From assembly GCA_947447825.1 (NCBI GenBank), contig CANFLL010000002.1:1-64000 (forward strand): 64,000 bases of DNA. Reading direction: 5' to 3'. Below, piece by piece: positions 63,183 to 64,000 of this stretch (position 1 is the stretch's first letter; every line of letters begins with the position of its first letter). Below the pieces are notes generated by a model. That model had not been told where the DNA came from. It ran no database searches and saw only the letters and a list, made by a program, of their open reading frames with translations. Source of the DNA: Chitinophagaceae bacterium. Its GTDB lineage: Bacteria > Bacteroidota > Bacteroidia > Chitinophagales > Chitinophagaceae. The position numbers were made by a program, and so were the translations under genes.

Positions 63183-64000
63183 ATGAGCAAGACAGTAGTA
63201 ACATTGGGTGAAATCATGATGAGATTATCAACCCCAGGTTTCCAACGCTTCGAGCAAGCGAACAATTTTGATGTAACTTATGGTGGTGGTGAAGCTAACG
63301 TAGCAGCTGCTATTTGTAATTATGGTTTGCAAGGAAGATTTGTAAGTAAAGTTCCTAAAGATTCTTTGGGTCAAGCTGCAATTAATCATTTGCGTAGATA
63401 TGGTGTTGATACACAATTCGTAGCTAGAGGTGGAGACCGTATTGGTATCTATTTCTTAGAAACTGGTGCTTCTATGCGTGCTAGTAAAGTAATTTACGAT
63501 CGTGCTGGTGCTGCTATTGCAGATGTTGATGCTTCTGAATTTGATTGGGATGCAATTTTCGAAGGTGCTTCTTGGTTTCACACTACAGGTATTACCCCTG
63601 CATTGAGCGATAAAGCTGCTGCACTTACTTTGGCTGCTTTAAAAGCTGCTAAAGCAAAAGGCATTACTACAAGTATTGACTTAAACTATCGTAAGAAATT
63701 ATGGAGTAAAGAAAAAGCAAGAGAAGTAATGACTCAGCTTTGTCAATACGTTGATGTTTGTATAGGTAATGAAGAAGATGCTGATACTTCATTAGGTTTT
63801 AAATCTGAAGGTACTGATGTAACAAAGGGTGAATTGAATTTGGATGGATACAAGAGTGTATTCCAACAAATGAAAGCTAAATTTGGTTTCAAATACATCG
63901 CTTCTACATTGCGTGAAAGCCATAGTGCTTCTGATAATGGATGGAGTGCATTGGTTTATGATGGAACAGAATTTTATCATACCAAAGAATATGAAGTACG
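63183..64000 (+). CDS. kdgK: 2-dehydro-3-deoxygluconokinase, partial (runs off the window)
   Basis: 272 codons are present and the frame is open at the window edge. The PfkB-type kinase start is VVTLGEIMMRLSTPGFQRFEQ (in pieces VVTLGEIMMRLSTPG), with YGGGEANVAAAICNYGL, the GDRIGIYFLETGA substrate region and SIDLNYRKKLWS. The C-terminal GAGD motif is beyond the edge. It phosphorylates 2-keto-3-deoxygluconate, the product of KduD, so it completes the operon. Confidence 0.88.
   Translation, partial: MSKTVVTLGEIMMRLSTPGFQRFEQANNFDVTYGGGEANVAAAICNYGLQGRFVSKVPKDSLGQAAINHLRRYGVDTQFVARGGDRIGIYFLETGASMRASKVIYDRAGAAIADVDASEFDWDAIFEGASWFHTTGITPALSDKAAALTLAALKAAKAKGITTSIDLNYRKKLWSKEKAREVMTQLCQYVDVCIGNEEDADTSLGFKSEGTDVTKGELNLDGYKSVFQQMKAKFGFKYIASTLRESHSASDNGWSALVYDGTEFYHTKEYEV

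Overview
The window comes from a low-GC member of the Bacteroidota, most likely Chitinophagaceae or a close relative. The evidence is a type IX secretion (gliding-motility type) C-terminal domain on a 1659-residue PKD protein, Bacteroidota-restricted families (DUF5723, DUF6089/PorG-like, DUF4293, DUF2851, DUF5618), promoters of the TTTG-N19-21-TAnnTTTG class, a Rho factor with a long acidic insertion, and lipoprotein/OMP-type signal peptides ending in AQ. It is ordinary chromosome with housekeeping genes on both strands, not a prophage or plasmid. No rRNA, tRNA or CRISPR array was seen.

Layout. 0-4.3 kb is accessory: a small membrane protein, a 21-bp-period array, a Bacteroidota orphan protein, a tandem duplication of a DUF5618 gene with its hairpins, and a higBA toxin-antitoxin pair. 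4.3-5.6 kb is asd behind a complete-looking attenuator: consensus promoter, 19-residue Thr/Ile/Lys-rich leader peptide, and mutually exclusive anti-terminator and terminator. 5.7-14.3 kb holds an M14 peptidase, a DUF5723 protein, an aminotransferase, DUF4293, glyA and tadA. 14.5-20.8 kb is a four-gene operon with the architecture of a Wadjet (JetABCD) condensin-like anti-plasmid system, directly downstream of dnaN. 22.2-26.8 kb has recX, an orphan minus-strand Trp/Phe/Tyr leader RNA, ferredoxin-iscX, a UbiA prenyltransferase, maf and DUF2851. 28-33.5 kb carries the giant PKD adhesin and a holin-like membrane protein.

34.5-42.1 kb has rpiB, gatA, tatC, tatA, rplS, a GT22 mannosyltransferase and an acyl-CoA ligase. 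42-50 kb has an OMP, a 42-bp-period array, an orphan family protein, recA and mfd; mfd carries an in-frame insertion of intergenic-type palindromic repeat. 50-60.9 kb has a DUF2059-like protein, a cupin, rho, an OmpH/Skp-like protein, a MazF toxin with its antitoxin and a palindromic operator, an APC permease, a heptose-7-phosphate kinase, a frameshifted pseudogene and OMPs. From 61.4 kb to the edge lies a kduD-kduI-kdgK uronate operon with a LacI-type operator candidate upstream.

Most unusual structure: six intergenic blocks (about 1.2, 13.4, 27.2, 33.8, 43.4 and 58.4 kb), each 175-280 bp, are phase-locked at 21 bp (42 bp in one). Sequence within and between blocks is degenerate, but the spacing of the short palindromic cores is exact in five of the six. 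21 bp is two turns of B-DNA. Sequence drift with conserved spacing looks like selection for same-face binding sites rather than plain repeat slippage. The two leader-peptide RNAs and the Wadjet-like operon are the other main findings.
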